A stretch of DNA of 51,702 nt from Sediminicola sp035798135 (GCA_035798135.1 JAPFBR010000010.1:1-51702), one strand, 5' to 3'. Counted from the stretch's first letter, positions 19,660 to 28,841 are shown. Notes: a model not told the origin generated them from the letters alone. Translations and numbers: made by a program.

Positions 19660-20349
19660 ATGATTAAGAAAATCTCATTGCTACTTTTGCTCTTCACTTT
19701 TGTCCTTCCAATCCATGCACAAGAAAAATGCAGTAAATACTACACCTTGGAAGAAGGAGCCAATTTTCAATATGCCAATTATGGCAAGAATGGAAACAAA
19801 GATGGCTCCATTAACTATAAGGTCCATAATGTTACCTATAACGATATGGATACGGAAGCTTGGATGAAAATTTCCTATAAAGATTTAAAGGGCAAGGAAT
19901 TCCTTACTTCAGATTATAATTTCAACTGCATTGACAACGTAGTGGAAATAGATTACGAATCCATTATTTCCAGCGAAATGATGAAACAGTACCAAGGTAA
20001 GAAAATGGAAATATCAGGATCCAACATTATACTTCCCAATGACTTGGAGGTAGGGCAAAAATTAGATGACGCCAACGTTAATATGAGATTGGATATGGGA
20101 GGTACAAAAATGAACTTTCAAGTAGATTTGATCAATAGAACCGTGGAAAAAAAAGAAGCTACCACTACCCCAGCTGGCACTTTTGATTGTTATGTGATTT
20201 ATGGTGAAAGAGTGACCAAAAAGATGATTCAGCAAACCTTTCAAACTAGGTTATGGTTGTCTGAAGGGGTGGGAATGATTAAACATGAAACCTATGACAA
20301 GGGTGGAAATCTAATGAACAGTTTGGTCCTTGCAGAATATTCAGATTAA
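19660..20349 (+). CDS. Exported TapB/DUF3108-like protein, copy 2
   Basis: This 229-residue paralogue of the preceding gene has the same plan: signal peptide ending HAQ, then EKCSKYYTLEEGANFQYANYG, a matching TTPAGTFDCYVIYG segment, and TRLWLSEGVGMIKHETYDKGGNLMNSLVL at the end. Both cysteines (CSKYY and FDCYV) are conserved between the copies. The 59-bp spacer has no terminator, so cotranscription is plausible. The function is unknown; envelope location is inferred from the signal peptide. Confidence 0.65.
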   Translation: MIKKISLLLLLFTFVLPIHAQEKCSKYYTLEEGANFQYANYGKNGNKDGSINYKVHNVTYNDMDTEAWMKISYKDLKGKEFLTSDYNFNCIDNVVEIDYESIISSEMMKQYQGKKMEISGSNIILPNDLEVGQKLDDANVNMRLDMGGTKMNFQVDLINRTVEKKEATTTPAGTFDCYVIYGERVTKKMIQQTFQTRLWLSEGVGMIKHETYDKGGNLMNSLVLAEYSD

Positions 20350-20366
20350 GATATTGGTGTTAAAAC

Positions 20367-21083
20367 TTATAGTTCATCATTTACTTCAATGCATTCAGCT
20401 CCAAACAAGGCTTCAAAATGGTTGATCAATTTTTTCCTTACTTCTTCCATGGGCACTTCTTTTCTGCCCAACTCCACATTCAAGGAGGTGACTGCCTTGC
20501 CTTTGATGCCGCAGGGAATCATCAAATCAAAGTAACCTAAATCAGCATTCACATTAAACGCAAAACCGTGCATGGTGACCCAACGACTGGCACGAACACC
20601 CAAAGCACAGATCTTTCTGGCAAATGGAGTACCCACATCAAGCCATACCCCGGTTTCCCCTTTAGATCGTTCCCCCTTCAATCCGTAATCGGCCATGGTC
20701 AGAATGACCATTTCCTCCAACAGTCTCAGGTATTTGTGTATATCTGTAAAGAAATTGTCCAGATCTAAAATAGGGTACCCTACAATTTGTCCTGGTCCGT
20801 GATAAGTAATATCTCCGCCCCTGTTTATTTTATAAAAACTGGCACCTTTCTTGGCCAATTGTGATTGGTCTACCAATAGGTTTTCCATATCCCCACTTTT
20901 TCCCAGCGTAAAAACATGGGGATGCTCTACCATTAAAAAATGGTTAGGAGTCTCCAGGCGGACATCTTCCCTCCTGTTTTTGATTTTAATATCCAAGGTA
21001 GCCTTGAACAATTCCTCTTGATAATCCCAAGTCTCTTTGTAATCCTTGAGCCCTAAATCCCTTAGTTGAACTTTTTTATTCAT
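20367..21083 (-). CDS. lipB: Octanoyl-[acyl-carrier protein]-protein N-octanoyltransferase (LipB)
   Basis: The 238-residue protein moves octanoyl groups from acyl carrier protein to lipoyl domains, the first step of lipoate synthesis. It shows the family motifs LMVEHPHVFTLGKSG, RGGDITYHGPGQ, the catalytic-lysine region RKICALGVRASRW, and the catalytic cysteine in DLMIPCGIKGKAVTS. The length matches the family. The gene stands alone on the minus strand, convergent with the TapB-like gene, and ends 18 bases from it. Confidence 0.96.
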   Translation of the reverse strand: MNKKVQLRDLGLKDYKETWDYQEELFKATLDIKIKNRREDVRLETPNHFLMVEHPHVFTLGKSGDMENLLVDQSQLAKKGASFYKINRGGDITYHGPGQIVGYPILDLDNFFTDIHKYLRLLEEMVILTMADYGLKGERSKGETGVWLDVGTPFARKICALGVRASRWVTMHGFAFNVNADLGYFDLMIPCGIKGKAVTSLNVELGRKEVPMEEVRKKLINHFEALFGAECIEVNDEL

Positions 21084-21147
21084 ACGTCATCTCCTACAAA
21101 ATAAAAAAACCACATTCTGGCCTTTTGAATCTATGGATGCAAAGTAA

Positions 21148-21306
21148 CTAATTATTTGGATTATTCAGGATAACCAGAGCAGCAATAACACCGGGAACCC
21201 ATCCGCAAAGGGTTAAAAGAAATACAATAAATATAGAACCACATCCTTTCCCAATTACAGATAATGGTGGAAATAAGATAGCCAAGAGCACTCTTAAAAA
21301 ACTCAT
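21148..21306 (-). CDS. YqaE/Pmp3-family small membrane protein
   Basis: This 52-residue gene was found by reading the gap between lipB and lysS. It starts MSFLRVLLAILFPPLSVIGK, then GCGSIFIVFLLTLCGWVPG and VIAALVILNNPNN. The FPPL-V motif, the loop Gly-Cys-Gly, and the LCGWVPGVIAAL segment are diagnostic of the UPF0057/Pmp3/YqaE family, two-helix membrane proteins tied to ion and membrane-potential homeostasis and often stress-induced. It is divergent from lysS and about 64 bp upstream of lipB. Confidence 0.88.
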   Translation of the reverse strand: MSFLRVLLAILFPPLSVIGKGCGSIFIVFLLTLCGWVPGVIAALVILNNPNN

Positions 21307-21410
21307 TTTTTGATTGTTTTGATTGATGTACCTAATAAGACGATAATTTCTATAATTTGTTACAATACCAAAGAAATCATAATCTCTTAAAACAATACCT
21401 ATTTAATCAA

Positions 21411-21441
21411 TTGATAGATTTGCTCAGAGTACTTATATTTG
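21411..21441 (+). promoter_or_regulatory. Promoter of lysS
   Basis: TTG (21411-21413), 20 bases, then an exact -7 box TATATTTG (21434-21441). The start codon follows at 21461, giving a 5' UTR of only about a dozen bases. This is one of the best matches to the Bacteroidota consensus in the window. Confidence 0.75.
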
Positions 21442-21460
21442 CAGCCTTAATCAAGATTTT

Positions 21461-23152
21461 ATGCAACTTTCGGAGCAAGAAGTAATCAGAAGGGAAAAAT
21501 TGGCCAAATTGAGGGCCATGGGCATCGACCCATATCCAGCGGCATTGTATCCAGTGGATGCTAGCTCAAAAAGCATTAAAGAGGACTATAAGGAAGGTAA
21601 AAAAGTTGTTATCGCCGGTCGCCTAATGTCCAGAAGAATACAGGGGAAAGCCTCTTTTGCAGAATTACAGGACAGCAAGGGAAAAATACAGGTCTATTTC
21701 AACAGGGATGAAATCTGCCCAGGGGAAGACAAAATAAAATACAACGATGTTTATAAAAAGTTATTGGACATTGGCGACTTTATTGGCATAGAAGGCGAAC
21801 TGTTCACAACACAAGTAGGTGAAAAAACGGTAATGGTCAAAGATTTTACCATTTTAAGCAAGGCTTTGAGACCCTTGCCTCTTCCAAAAGTAGATGCCGA
21901 AGGGAAGGTCTACGATGAATTCAATGATCCGGAGTTAAGGTACCGCCAGCGCTATGTAGATCTTGTGGTAAATCCTGCTGTAAAACAGACATTTATTAAG
22001 CGCACCAAAATAACAACCAGTATCCGCCAATTTTTTAATGATAGGGAATATTTGGAAGTTGAAACGCCAATTCTACAACCTATCCCAGGAGGTGCGGCTG
22101 CAAGGCCTTTTATTACCCACCACAATGCCCTCAACATGCCCTTATACTTAAGGGTTGCAAATGAATTATACCTAAAAAGACTGATTGTTGGTGGTTTTGA
22201 TGGTGTCTATGAGTTTGCAAAAGATTTCAGGAACGAAGGAATGGACCGTACCCACAATCCGGAATTTACAGTGATGGAACTCTATGTGGCCTACAAGGAT
22301 TACAATTGGATGATGGATACTACGGAGCAACTTCTGGAAAAAGTAGCCATGGATGCCAATGGAACTTCCAAAATTACCGTTGGTAAAAATGAAATAGAAT
22401 TTAAAGCCCCATATCCTAGGGTGCCAATCTTGGAGGCTATAAAAATTCATACAGGGTACGATGTTGCCGGAATGGATGAAGTGGCATTACGTACGGTGGC
22501 CAAAAAATTAGGCCTAGAAGTGGATGAAACCATGGGAGTTGGCAAACTGATTGATGAGATATTTGGAGAAAAATGTGAGCATTTCTATATCCAACCCACT
22601 TTCATTACGGATTATCCAAAGGAAATGAGCCCCCTTTGTAAGGAGCATAGGGACAATCCAGCACTTACAGAACGTTTTGAATTGATGGTAAACGGGAAAG
22701 AATTGGCAAACGCCTATTCGGAGCTCAACGACCCAATTGATCAACGGGAACGCTTTGAGGAACAATTGAAACTTTCAGCCAAAGGGGATGATGAGGCCAT
22801 GTTTATTGATCAAGATTTCCTTAGGGCCTTGGAATATGGAATGCCACCTACCAGTGGTATAGGCATTGGGATAGATCGTTTGGTGATGTTAATGACCAAC
22901 AATGCCTCCATACAGGAAGTATTGTTCTTCCCACAAATGCGTCCAGAGAAGAAGCCTATAGAGCTGTCGGAAAATGAGAAAATTATTTTTGATGTTCTAA
23001 AAAAGGAAAAAAGAATGCCTTTGGAAGCCCTAAAAAATGCTTCTGGATTGAGCAATAAAGCTTGGGACAAAGGAATAAAATCTTTGGGAAAACAAGGGTT
23101 GGCAAAAGTTTCCAAAGTGGATGATTCTTTAATGGTAGAACTACAAGAATAA
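21461..23152 (+). CDS. lysS: Lysyl-tRNA synthetase, class II, with extra C-terminal helical domain
   Basis: The 563-residue enzyme charges tRNA-Lys. An N-terminal OB fold (VVIAGRLMSRRIQGKASFAEL) is followed by the class II core with motif 1 (FLEVETPIL-like REYLEVETPILQPIPGGAAARPF), motif 2 (FRNEGMDRTHNPEFTVMELY) and motif 3 (GIGIDRLVMLM). The core ends near residue 500. The last 60 residues (ELSENEKIIFDVLKKEKRMPLEALKNASGLSNK...) look like a small winged-helix domain, an extension I know from Bacteroidota LysRS. A strong promoter precedes it and a terminator follows, so it is monocistronic. Confidence 0.97.
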   Translation: MQLSEQEVIRREKLAKLRAMGIDPYPAALYPVDASSKSIKEDYKEGKKVVIAGRLMSRRIQGKASFAELQDSKGKIQVYFNRDEICPGEDKIKYNDVYKKLLDIGDFIGIEGELFTTQVGEKTVMVKDFTILSKALRPLPLPKVDAEGKVYDEFNDPELRYRQRYVDLVVNPAVKQTFIKRTKITTSIRQFFNDREYLEVETPILQPIPGGAAARPFITHHNALNMPLYLRVANELYLKRLIVGGFDGVYEFAKDFRNEGMDRTHNPEFTVMELYVAYKDYNWMMDTTEQLLEKVAMDANGTSKITVGKNEIEFKAPYPRVPILEAIKIHTGYDVAGMDEVALRTVAKKLGLEVDETMGVGKLIDEIFGEKCEHFYIQPTFITDYPKEMSPLCKEHRDNPALTERFELMVNGKELANAYSELNDPIDQRERFEEQLKLSAKGDDEAMFIDQDFLRALEYGMPPTSGIGIGIDRLVMLMTNNASIQEVLFFPQMRPEKKPIELSENEKIIFDVLKKEKRMPLEALKNASGLSNKAWDKGIKSLGKQGLAKVSKVDDSLMVELQE

Positions 23153-23187
23153 GTTTTTTATATATTCTTATTACGACCAATATAATG

Positions 23188-23213
23188 AGGAGGGGTTTTT
23201 GCCCCTCCTTTTT
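23188..23213 (+). terminator. Rho-independent terminator of lysS
   Basis: AGGAGGGG (23188-23195) pairs with CCCCTCCT (23202-23209) across a TTTTTG loop and is followed by a T-tract. It lies 36 bases after the lysS stop. Confidence 0.92.
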
Positions 23214-23264
23214 ATTTTTATAGCTACTGTAAAAAGTTTAGCTTAGGGATTTTAAAAATCAACC

Positions 23265-24695
23265 ATGGACCTAAGCAGAAAAATGGGCCTCTTATTAGGG
23301 CCTATCGCATTTTTTATAATAATCAATCTACCTTTTCACCTTATTTCAGAAACTGGCGACCCAGTAGTGGCCGTTGCGGTTTGGATGATCCTCTGGTGGA
23401 TTACGGAAGCTGTTTCCATTTCCGTTACCGCCTTATTGCCCCTCATATTATTTCCTTTGCTCAATGTTATGTCCATCGATGATGTTGGGGCCAATTATGG
23501 TAGTCCCATCATATTTTTATTCTTTGGAGGTTTCGTTTTGGCCTTGGCCTTGGAAAAGGTAAATCTCCACAAACGGATTGCCCTGAACATCATTAAGATT
23601 ACCGGTACGACCCCCAACAAGGTAGTACTTGGTTTTATGATCGCTACGGCATCCATGAGTATGTGGATCAGCAACACCGCCAGTACGGTGGTAATGCTTC
23701 CCATAGCCATATCGGTGATCCGATTGTTGATCAATGATGAGGACGGATTTACCAAGGATGACAAAAATTTTGCCTTGAGTGTAATGCTCGGAATAGCCTT
23801 TTCTGCGAATGCAGGGGGAATAGCAACCGTAATTGGTACACCTCCCAATTCTGTGTTGATCGGTTTATTGGAAAATGAATACAATATTGAAATCTCATTT
23901 TTAAAATGGATGGTCATTGGTGTGCCCTTTTCAGTGCTCATGGTTACCATTAGTTATTTGGTCCTCGTAAAGTGGATGTTTCCTAACAAACACCTAAAAT
24001 TTACCGCCTCCAAACAAGTTATCCAATCGGAATTGGAAAAATTAGGTCCAATGTCCTCCAAGGAAAAAATGGTCTTGGTCATTTTTGGAATCACGGTCTT
24101 TCTATGGATCTTCAGGACCCTTATCAATGGAATATTCCCCAAATTGGGGCTATCGGATACCATAATTAGTATGATTGCCGCAGTTGCTCTTTTCGCGGTA
24201 CCCCATAATATTAAAAAAGGGGATTTTATCCTTCGTTGGAACGATACCGAAAAATTGGCCTGGGGAATTTTGGTGCTTTTTGGAGGTGGCTTGGCATTGG
24301 CCAATGGAATGTCGGCCAGTGGGATCGTAGATATAGTCACCGATGCCATTGCCAATAGCGATATTAGTGTCTTGCTTACAGCATCCCTGCTCATAATTTT
24401 AATACTTTTTATGACCGAATTGATGAGCAACGTCGCATTGATTGCTGTATTGGCGCCTGTAGTTGCAGGGATAGCAATTGGTTTAAATGTCCCAATCGTA
24501 TATTTACTTATACCTGTGACCATGGCAAGCAGTTGTGCCTTTATGCTTCCAATGGCCACACCGCCCAATGCCATAGTTTTTGCCAGTGGTTATATCAAGG
24601 TATCGCAAATGGCCAAGGTAGGATTTGTACTGAACTTAATTTCTGTAGTGATTCTTATTTTAATGTTCCAATGGGTACTGCCCCTAGTGTTCTAA
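23265..24695 (+). CDS. DASS/SLC13-family sodium-coupled anion symporter
   Basis: The 476-residue membrane protein has about 11-12 hydrophobic segments. It shows the two-fold repeat typical of the divalent anion/sodium symporter family: SNT and SNV-type motifs at MSMWISNTASTVVMLPIA (about residues 128-145) and MTELMSNVALIAVLAP (about 382-398), which contribute the sodium and carboxylate binding sites, and the family signature ASSCAFMLPMATPPNAIVFASG near the end. Likely substrates are dicarboxylates such as succinate or malate, possibly sulfate; the sequence alone does not decide. Monocistronic, between two terminators. Confidence 0.9.
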   Translation: MDLSRKMGLLLGPIAFFIIINLPFHLISETGDPVVAVAVWMILWWITEAVSISVTALLPLILFPLLNVMSIDDVGANYGSPIIFLFFGGFVLALALEKVNLHKRIALNIIKITGTTPNKVVLGFMIATASMSMWISNTASTVVMLPIAISVIRLLINDEDGFTKDDKNFALSVMLGIAFSANAGGIATVIGTPPNSVLIGLLENEYNIEISFLKWMVIGVPFSVLMVTISYLVLVKWMFPNKHLKFTASKQVIQSELEKLGPMSSKEKMVLVIFGITVFLWIFRTLINGIFPKLGLSDTIISMIAAVALFAVPHNIKKGDFILRWNDTEKLAWGILVLFGGGLALANGMSASGIVDIVTDAIANSDISVLLTASLLIILILFMTELMSNVALIAVLAPVVAGIAIGLNVPIVYLLIPVTMASSCAFMLPMATPPNAIVFASGYIKVSQMAKVGFVLNLISVVILILMFQWVLPLVF

Positions 24696-24703
24696 TAAAA
24701 AAC

Positions 24704-24732
24704 AAAACCCCTGTTAAAACAGGGGTTTTATC
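24704..24732 (+). terminator. Terminator of the DASS transporter gene
   Basis: AAAACCCCTGTT (24704-24715) and AACAGGGGTTTT (24718-24729) form a near-continuous perfect inverted repeat 8 bases after the stop codon. It has A-rich and T-rich flanks on both sides. Confidence 0.9.
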
Positions 24733-25179
24733 TGACCAATCTAAAACCAAGTTTCTTGAAACCAATGTTTTATTTCATTATATACGTATTACTTCGCATT
24801 AATGGATGTTGTGGAAATGAAAATAGCACCAAATGCCTTTATTTAACATCTCCCTTTAAGTAATCTCACCAAAGCTGTTGAAATACCAATAAAAAAGCCC
24901 TTTATAGAAAGGGCTCTTTAATAGCTAAATTTAATAATGACAACCTAAATATTGGTCCCGAGACAATAATACCTTAATAACTGTAATTCAACACTTTATA
25001 TCCTGTATTATAACACATCTGTAATTTTACGTTACAGAATACCCCTTAAAGAATCATTTTACTCCTTTTCCAATCAAGGTAGATTACGAGTCTAACTACC
25101 TATTGGTTATGATTTCGTTAACAAAAAAATGGGTTTATTATTCGGTTATTTGAGGAGATCTAAAAAAATTTGACTTTAA
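24733..25179. other. AT-rich gap upstream of the metalloprotease gene
   Basis: No gene is visible here. A second hairpin, AGCCCTTT (24896-24903) with AAAGGGCT (24908-24915), could be a minor terminator but serves no visible gene. The rest is AT-rich, and I see no exact TAnnTTTG box close to the downstream start. Confidence 0.45.
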
Positions 25180-27669
25180 ATGACTAAACAATTACTCCCA
25201 AAATTGCTTTTGTTTCTGTTGGTATTGGGCTATTCTACCTCGACTGAAGCCCAACTTTTCAAGAAAAAGAAAAATGATAAGACTGAAGACAGTTCAAAAC
25301 CCAAAAAAGATGCCATTCAGCCCTATGACAAGGTAATCACCAAAGACGCCAAAACAGATCAAGGTCTATTTGCCATTCATGAGGTAGAGTACAAGTATTA
25401 TTATGAAATCCCCGACTCTCTTTTCAACAAGGAAATGTTGATGGTGAGCCGCATTTCCAAAACTGCCAACGGCATAGGTTTTGGTGGAGGAAAAATTAAT
25501 ACCCAAGTACTTCGTTGGGAAAAAACATCCAAAAAGGTGCTTTTAAGGGTAGTTTCCTATGACGTAGTTGCAGCAGACTCCCTACCTGTACATGAAGCGG
25601 TTTCAAATTCTAATTTTGAACCGGTCCTTTATACTTTTCCTATCAAGGCTTTTCACAAGGATTCTACGATTACCGCAACGGTAATTGAAGTGAACGACTT
25701 CTTCGAAAAAGACGTAAACGCTTTGGGGATGCCAGAATTTTACAGAAAAAAATACAAGGTATCCAGATTGGATGACAGCAGAAGCTACATTGATACTTTG
25801 AAAAGCTACCCCCTTAATATTGAAGCTAGGCATGTAAAAACATATGCTGCCAGTGACGCCCCATCCAATGGGAGCCTTGGTTCCATATCCATAGAAATCA
25901 ACAATTCCATGATCTTATTGCCTAAAGAACCAATGAAGCGCCGTTATTTTGACGAGCGGGTTGGATGGTTTGCCAGGGGTCAAGTAGATTACGGTCTGGA
26001 CGCCCAAAAAAGTAAAACCATTCGCTATTTGGACCGCTGGAGATTGGAAGTAAAAGAAGAGGACAAGCAGAAGTTTGCCAATGGTGAGCTTGTTGAACCC
26101 AAAAAACAGATTGTTTATTATGTAGATAGGGCCACGCCAAAACAGTGGGTACCCTTTATAAAACAGGGAATAGAAGATTGGCAGGTCGCTTTTGAGGCAG
26201 CAGGGTTTAAAAATGCTATAATTGCCATGGATCCACCAACAAAGGAAGAAGATCCAGAGTGGTCACCAGAAGACGTGCGTTATTCTGTGGTACGTTATTT
26301 AGCCTCTCCGATACCAAATGCCAATGGTCCACATGTGAGTGATCCACGAAGTGGTGAAATTCTGGAATCGGACATTAACTGGTACCACAATGTAATGACC
26401 CTTTTACGCAATTGGTATTTCGTCCAAACAGCTGCGATTAACCCAGATGCCAGGGGCGTTCAATTTAAGGATGAAGTAATGGGGCGTTTGATTCGTTTTG
26501 TATCTTCCCATGAAGTAGGACATACGCTTGGGCTTCCGCACAATATGGGCAGTAGTATTGCCTATCCGGTAGATTCCTTGCGTTCGGCCAAATTTACCCA
26601 AAAATATGGTACGGCGCCTTCCATTATGGACTATGCCCGTTTCAATTATGTGGCACAACCCGAAGACGAAGGAGTTGCCTTAATGCCAAATATTGGTATC
26701 TATGATAAATATTCCATCAACTGGGGGTACAGACCTATAATGGGAAAAGATGCAGTGGATGAGAAAGCTACTTTGGACAGTTGGATTTTGGAACATGCAG
26801 GAGATCCTAAGTACAGATTTGGTAGCCAGCAACGCGATGTGGTCGACCCAAGTTCACAGACCGAAGATTTGGGAGATGACGCTATTAAGGCCAGTGATTA
26901 TGGGATTGAAAATTTAAAGCGAATTGTCCCCAACCTTATCACTTGGACAGCCGAAGATGGTAAAGACTATGAAGATCTTGGAGACCTCTACAATCAGGTT
27001 TTAAGCCAATACAATAGGTATATGGGACACGTATCCAATAATATTGGAGGAGTTTACGAATACTACAAAACCTACGACCAGGACGGAGCCGTATACACCC
27101 ATGTAGCCAAAGACCACCAAAAAAAGGCGATGGATTTTATTCAGAGACAATTGTTCGCCACTCCAGAATGGTTATTGGATCAAAATATATTCAATAAAAT
27201 AGAAAATTCAGGTTCTGTAGAAAGGTTAAGGGCCCTTCAGGTAAGGACCTTGGAAAATATCCTGAGTTTGGGGACTATGGCCAGAATCGTAGAAAATGAA
27301 ACTGCGAATGGAGATGAAGCTTACAATCTATTGGAAGTGACAATGGATTTAAGAAAAGGGATCTGGTCTGAATTGAAAAGCGGCAAAAAAATTGACACGT
27401 ATAGAAGAAACCTTCAGAAGGCGCATATTGACCGTTTGGCTTATTTGATGACGGCAGAAAACCTAACCCCTCCAAAGGGCAGATGGGGAAGCCGTCAGTA
27501 TACGGTCTTGAACACGAGTCAGTCTGACATTCGCTCCATAGCACGTGCAGAACTGAACATATTGAAACGAGATATTAGAAATGCCATTTCCAGGACTTCC
27601 GATAGCATGAGCAAATACCATCTACAGGATGCCCTTGTGAGAATAGATATGGTTCTGGACCCTAAATAA
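25180..27669 (+). CDS. Exported zinc-dependent metalloprotease (DUF5117/DUF5118/DUF4953 type)
   Basis: The 829-residue protein has a signal peptide (YSTSTEAQ) and a Lys-rich spacer. The N-terminal DUF5118/DUF5117-like part includes YEIPDSLFNKEMLMVSRISKT and the peptide VYYVDRATPKQWVPFIKQGIEDWQVAFEAAGF. The zincin core follows: H444-E-x-x-H448 in SSHEVGHTLGLPHNMGSS, with H454 as the third ligand and PSIMDYARFNYVAQPED as the Met-turn region. This HExxHxxGLPH signature with MDYARFNYV is that of the large Bacteroidota zinc-dependent metalloprotease family (DUF4953). It is probably periplasmic or outer-membrane-attached. Peptide targets are unknown. Monocistronic, with a strong terminator. Confidence 0.92.
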   Translation: MTKQLLPKLLLFLLVLGYSTSTEAQLFKKKKNDKTEDSSKPKKDAIQPYDKVITKDAKTDQGLFAIHEVEYKYYYEIPDSLFNKEMLMVSRISKTANGIGFGGGKINTQVLRWEKTSKKVLLRVVSYDVVAADSLPVHEAVSNSNFEPVLYTFPIKAFHKDSTITATVIEVNDFFEKDVNALGMPEFYRKKYKVSRLDDSRSYIDTLKSYPLNIEARHVKTYAASDAPSNGSLGSISIEINNSMILLPKEPMKRRYFDERVGWFARGQVDYGLDAQKSKTIRYLDRWRLEVKEEDKQKFANGELVEPKKQIVYYVDRATPKQWVPFIKQGIEDWQVAFEAAGFKNAIIAMDPPTKEEDPEWSPEDVRYSVVRYLASPIPNANGPHVSDPRSGEILESDINWYHNVMTLLRNWYFVQTAAINPDARGVQFKDEVMGRLIRFVSSHEVGHTLGLPHNMGSSIAYPVDSLRSAKFTQKYGTAPSIMDYARFNYVAQPEDEGVALMPNIGIYDKYSINWGYRPIMGKDAVDEKATLDSWILEHAGDPKYRFGSQQRDVVDPSSQTEDLGDDAIKASDYGIENLKRIVPNLITWTAEDGKDYEDLGDLYNQVLSQYNRYMGHVSNNIGGVYEYYKTYDQDGAVYTHVAKDHQKKAMDFIQRQLFATPEWLLDQNIFNKIENSGSVERLRALQVRTLENILSLGTMARIVENETANGDEAYNLLEVTMDLRKGIWSELKSGKKIDTYRRNLQKAHIDRLAYLMTAENLTPPKGRWGSRQYTVLNTSQSDIRSIARAELNILKRDIRNAISRTSDSMSKYHLQDALVRIDMVLDPK

Positions 27670-27697
27670 GGGATAACATATACTTCAAATATTAATA

Positions 27698-27728
27698 AAA
27701 AGGTGTGGTTTTAAAACCACACCTTTTT
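27698..27728 (+). terminator. Terminator after the metalloprotease gene
   Basis: AAAAAGGTGTGGTTTT and AAAACCACACCTTTTT form a perfect inverted repeat followed by T residues. It lies about 28 bases after the stop codon at 27669. Confidence 0.92.
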
Positions 27729-27809
27729 TATTGGCGACCCATTTATAATGCGAAATATTCAACTTGTAATTATTCACCACAGGAAATCGCACTTTCACAA
27801 CAATATTTC

Positions 27810-27838
27810 TTGTCGTACGCTAAATTGAGTTAAGTTTA
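27810..27838 (+). promoter_or_regulatory. Candidate promoter of the small membrane protein gene
   Basis: TTG (27810-27812), 18 bases, then TAAGTTTA (27831-27838), one mismatch from TAnnTTTG. The start codon is at 27861, 23 bases on, which supports the small gene being real. Confidence 0.5.
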
Positions 27839-27860
27839 TTCCAGATTAAATCCCAAGTTT

Positions 27861-28043
27861 ATGTCTCAGAAAATAAAAAGCCTACTGTATTTTGTTTGTT
27901 TCATGGTATCAGTTGCCATGTATTATGGTTTAGAACCAGTATTGGAACAGAATTCAACTTCCGTTGAATCGGTTAAAATGAACAAGGTTGATAACAATGA
28001 AATGGATTCCAATAAAGTTGCAAGCTTGGACATTATGGAATAA
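27861..28043 (+). CDS. Small membrane-anchored or secreted protein, unknown
   Basis: This 60-residue protein has one hydrophobic segment (KSLLYFVCFMVSVAMYYGL, residues about 6-24) and then an acidic/Asn-rich tail of about 35 residues (LEQNSTSVESVKMNKVDNNE...). It could be an N-terminally anchored protein with a periplasmic tail, or a signal peptide with a short secreted product. I recognise no family. A plausible promoter and a following terminator argue for a real, independently expressed gene. Confidence 0.55.
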   Translation: MSQKIKSLLYFVCFMVSVAMYYGLEPVLEQNSTSVESVKMNKVDNNEMDSNKVASLDIME

Positions 28044-28079
28044 TCTTAAATAGAAACTACTAATCCTACTTATAAGTAC

Positions 28080-28118
28080 AAATCAGGTATACCCCTTACA
28101 TATGCCTGATTTTTTTTG
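28080..28118 (+). terminator. Rho-independent terminator
   Basis: AAATCAGGTATA pairs with TATGCCTGATTT (one wobble), followed by a run of eight T. It closes the 60-residue gene. Confidence 0.85.
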
Positions 28119-28287
28119 TCCTAATTTTTATTTACACTGAATACCATACTTTTAGCATCTATCATTTTGCACAAAAGCTCCTGATTATACAATAGGTGCG
28201 TTAAAAGATTGCCAAAATCCCAACTCCGTTTAAACCTATTGCCTTTTGTGGTATCCTATAGAGGTAACCTATAAAATACAATTTACA

Positions 28288-28746
28288 ATGAAAAAAGTAA
28301 TTCTATTGGGGCTATTAATGATCGGCTTTATAGGCCTAGCCCAAAATGAAAGAGGAGAGCAGAGACATAGAGGAAATCAAGACGATCTGTCTCCGGAGCA
28401 AATGGCCACCTTACAGACCAAGCGCATGACGTTGACACTGGATTTAACCGAAGCCCAACAGCAACAAATTCAAAAAGTCCATTTAGAACAAGCCACAAGC
28501 CGTAAGGCAAAAATGATGGAGATGAAAGCGAAAAAAGAAAGTGGCGAGATGACCAAGCCCACTTCCGAAGAGCGCTATGTCATGCAAACAGCTAAGATGG
28601 ACCAGCAAATAGCCCAGAAAGCAAAAATGAAACAGATTCTTTCCAAGGAACAGTATGAAAAATGGGAGAAAATGCATCATAGAAAGGGGCATCATAAAAG
28701 CCAAAGAAAGCATGGTTCCAAAGAAAACCACAAATCAAAGAATTGA
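28288..28746 (+). CDS. Periplasmic Spy/CpxP-like protein (DUF4890 type)
   Basis: The start at 28288 (MKKVILLGLLMIGFIGLAQ) puts the signal peptide at the N-terminus, so I prefer it to the longer frame from 28246; the protein has 152 residues. The body is helical and Gln/Lys/Met-rich: LSPEQMATLQTKRMTLTLDLTEAQQQQIQKVHLEQ is the LTxxQxxxI pattern of Spy/CpxP and DUF4890 proteins, repeated as MKQILSKEQYEKWEKM. The tail is His/Lys-rich (HHRKGHHKSQRKHGSKENHKSKN) and could bind metal. A periplasmic chaperone or stress-sensor role is inferred from the family. It shares a bidirectional terminator with the convergent hemL gene. Confidence 0.75.
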   Translation: MKKVILLGLLMIGFIGLAQNERGEQRHRGNQDDLSPEQMATLQTKRMTLTLDLTEAQQQQIQKVHLEQATSRKAKMMEMKAKKESGEMTKPTSEERYVMQTAKMDQQIAQKAKMKQILSKEQYEKWEKMHHRKGHHKSQRKHGSKENHKSKN

Positions 28747-28791
28747 TTGACTTTCAAAGTTTAAACGGTAGCAATCAGTATTCCATCAAAA

Positions 28792-28830
28792 AAGCCCCAT
28801 CCTTTAATTTAAGCTTGGGGCTTGATTTTT
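28792..28830. terminator. Bidirectional terminator between the Spy-like gene and hemL
   Basis: AAGCCCCA (28792-28799) pairs with TGGGGCTT (28816-28823). T-tracts follow on both strands: GATTTTTT to the right, and TTTTTTGATGG on the minus strand to the left. Confidence 0.85.
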
Positions 28831-28841
28831 TAAAAAAACTA

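Noticed and set aside
21307..21460. Riboswitch or T-box leader for lysS
   Set aside because: The promoter lies about 20 bases before the start codon, leaving no room for a leader RNA.
23954..24574. 206-codon frame antisense to the DASS transporter
   Set aside because: It lies entirely within a well-supported gene; long antisense frames are common opposite membrane proteins.
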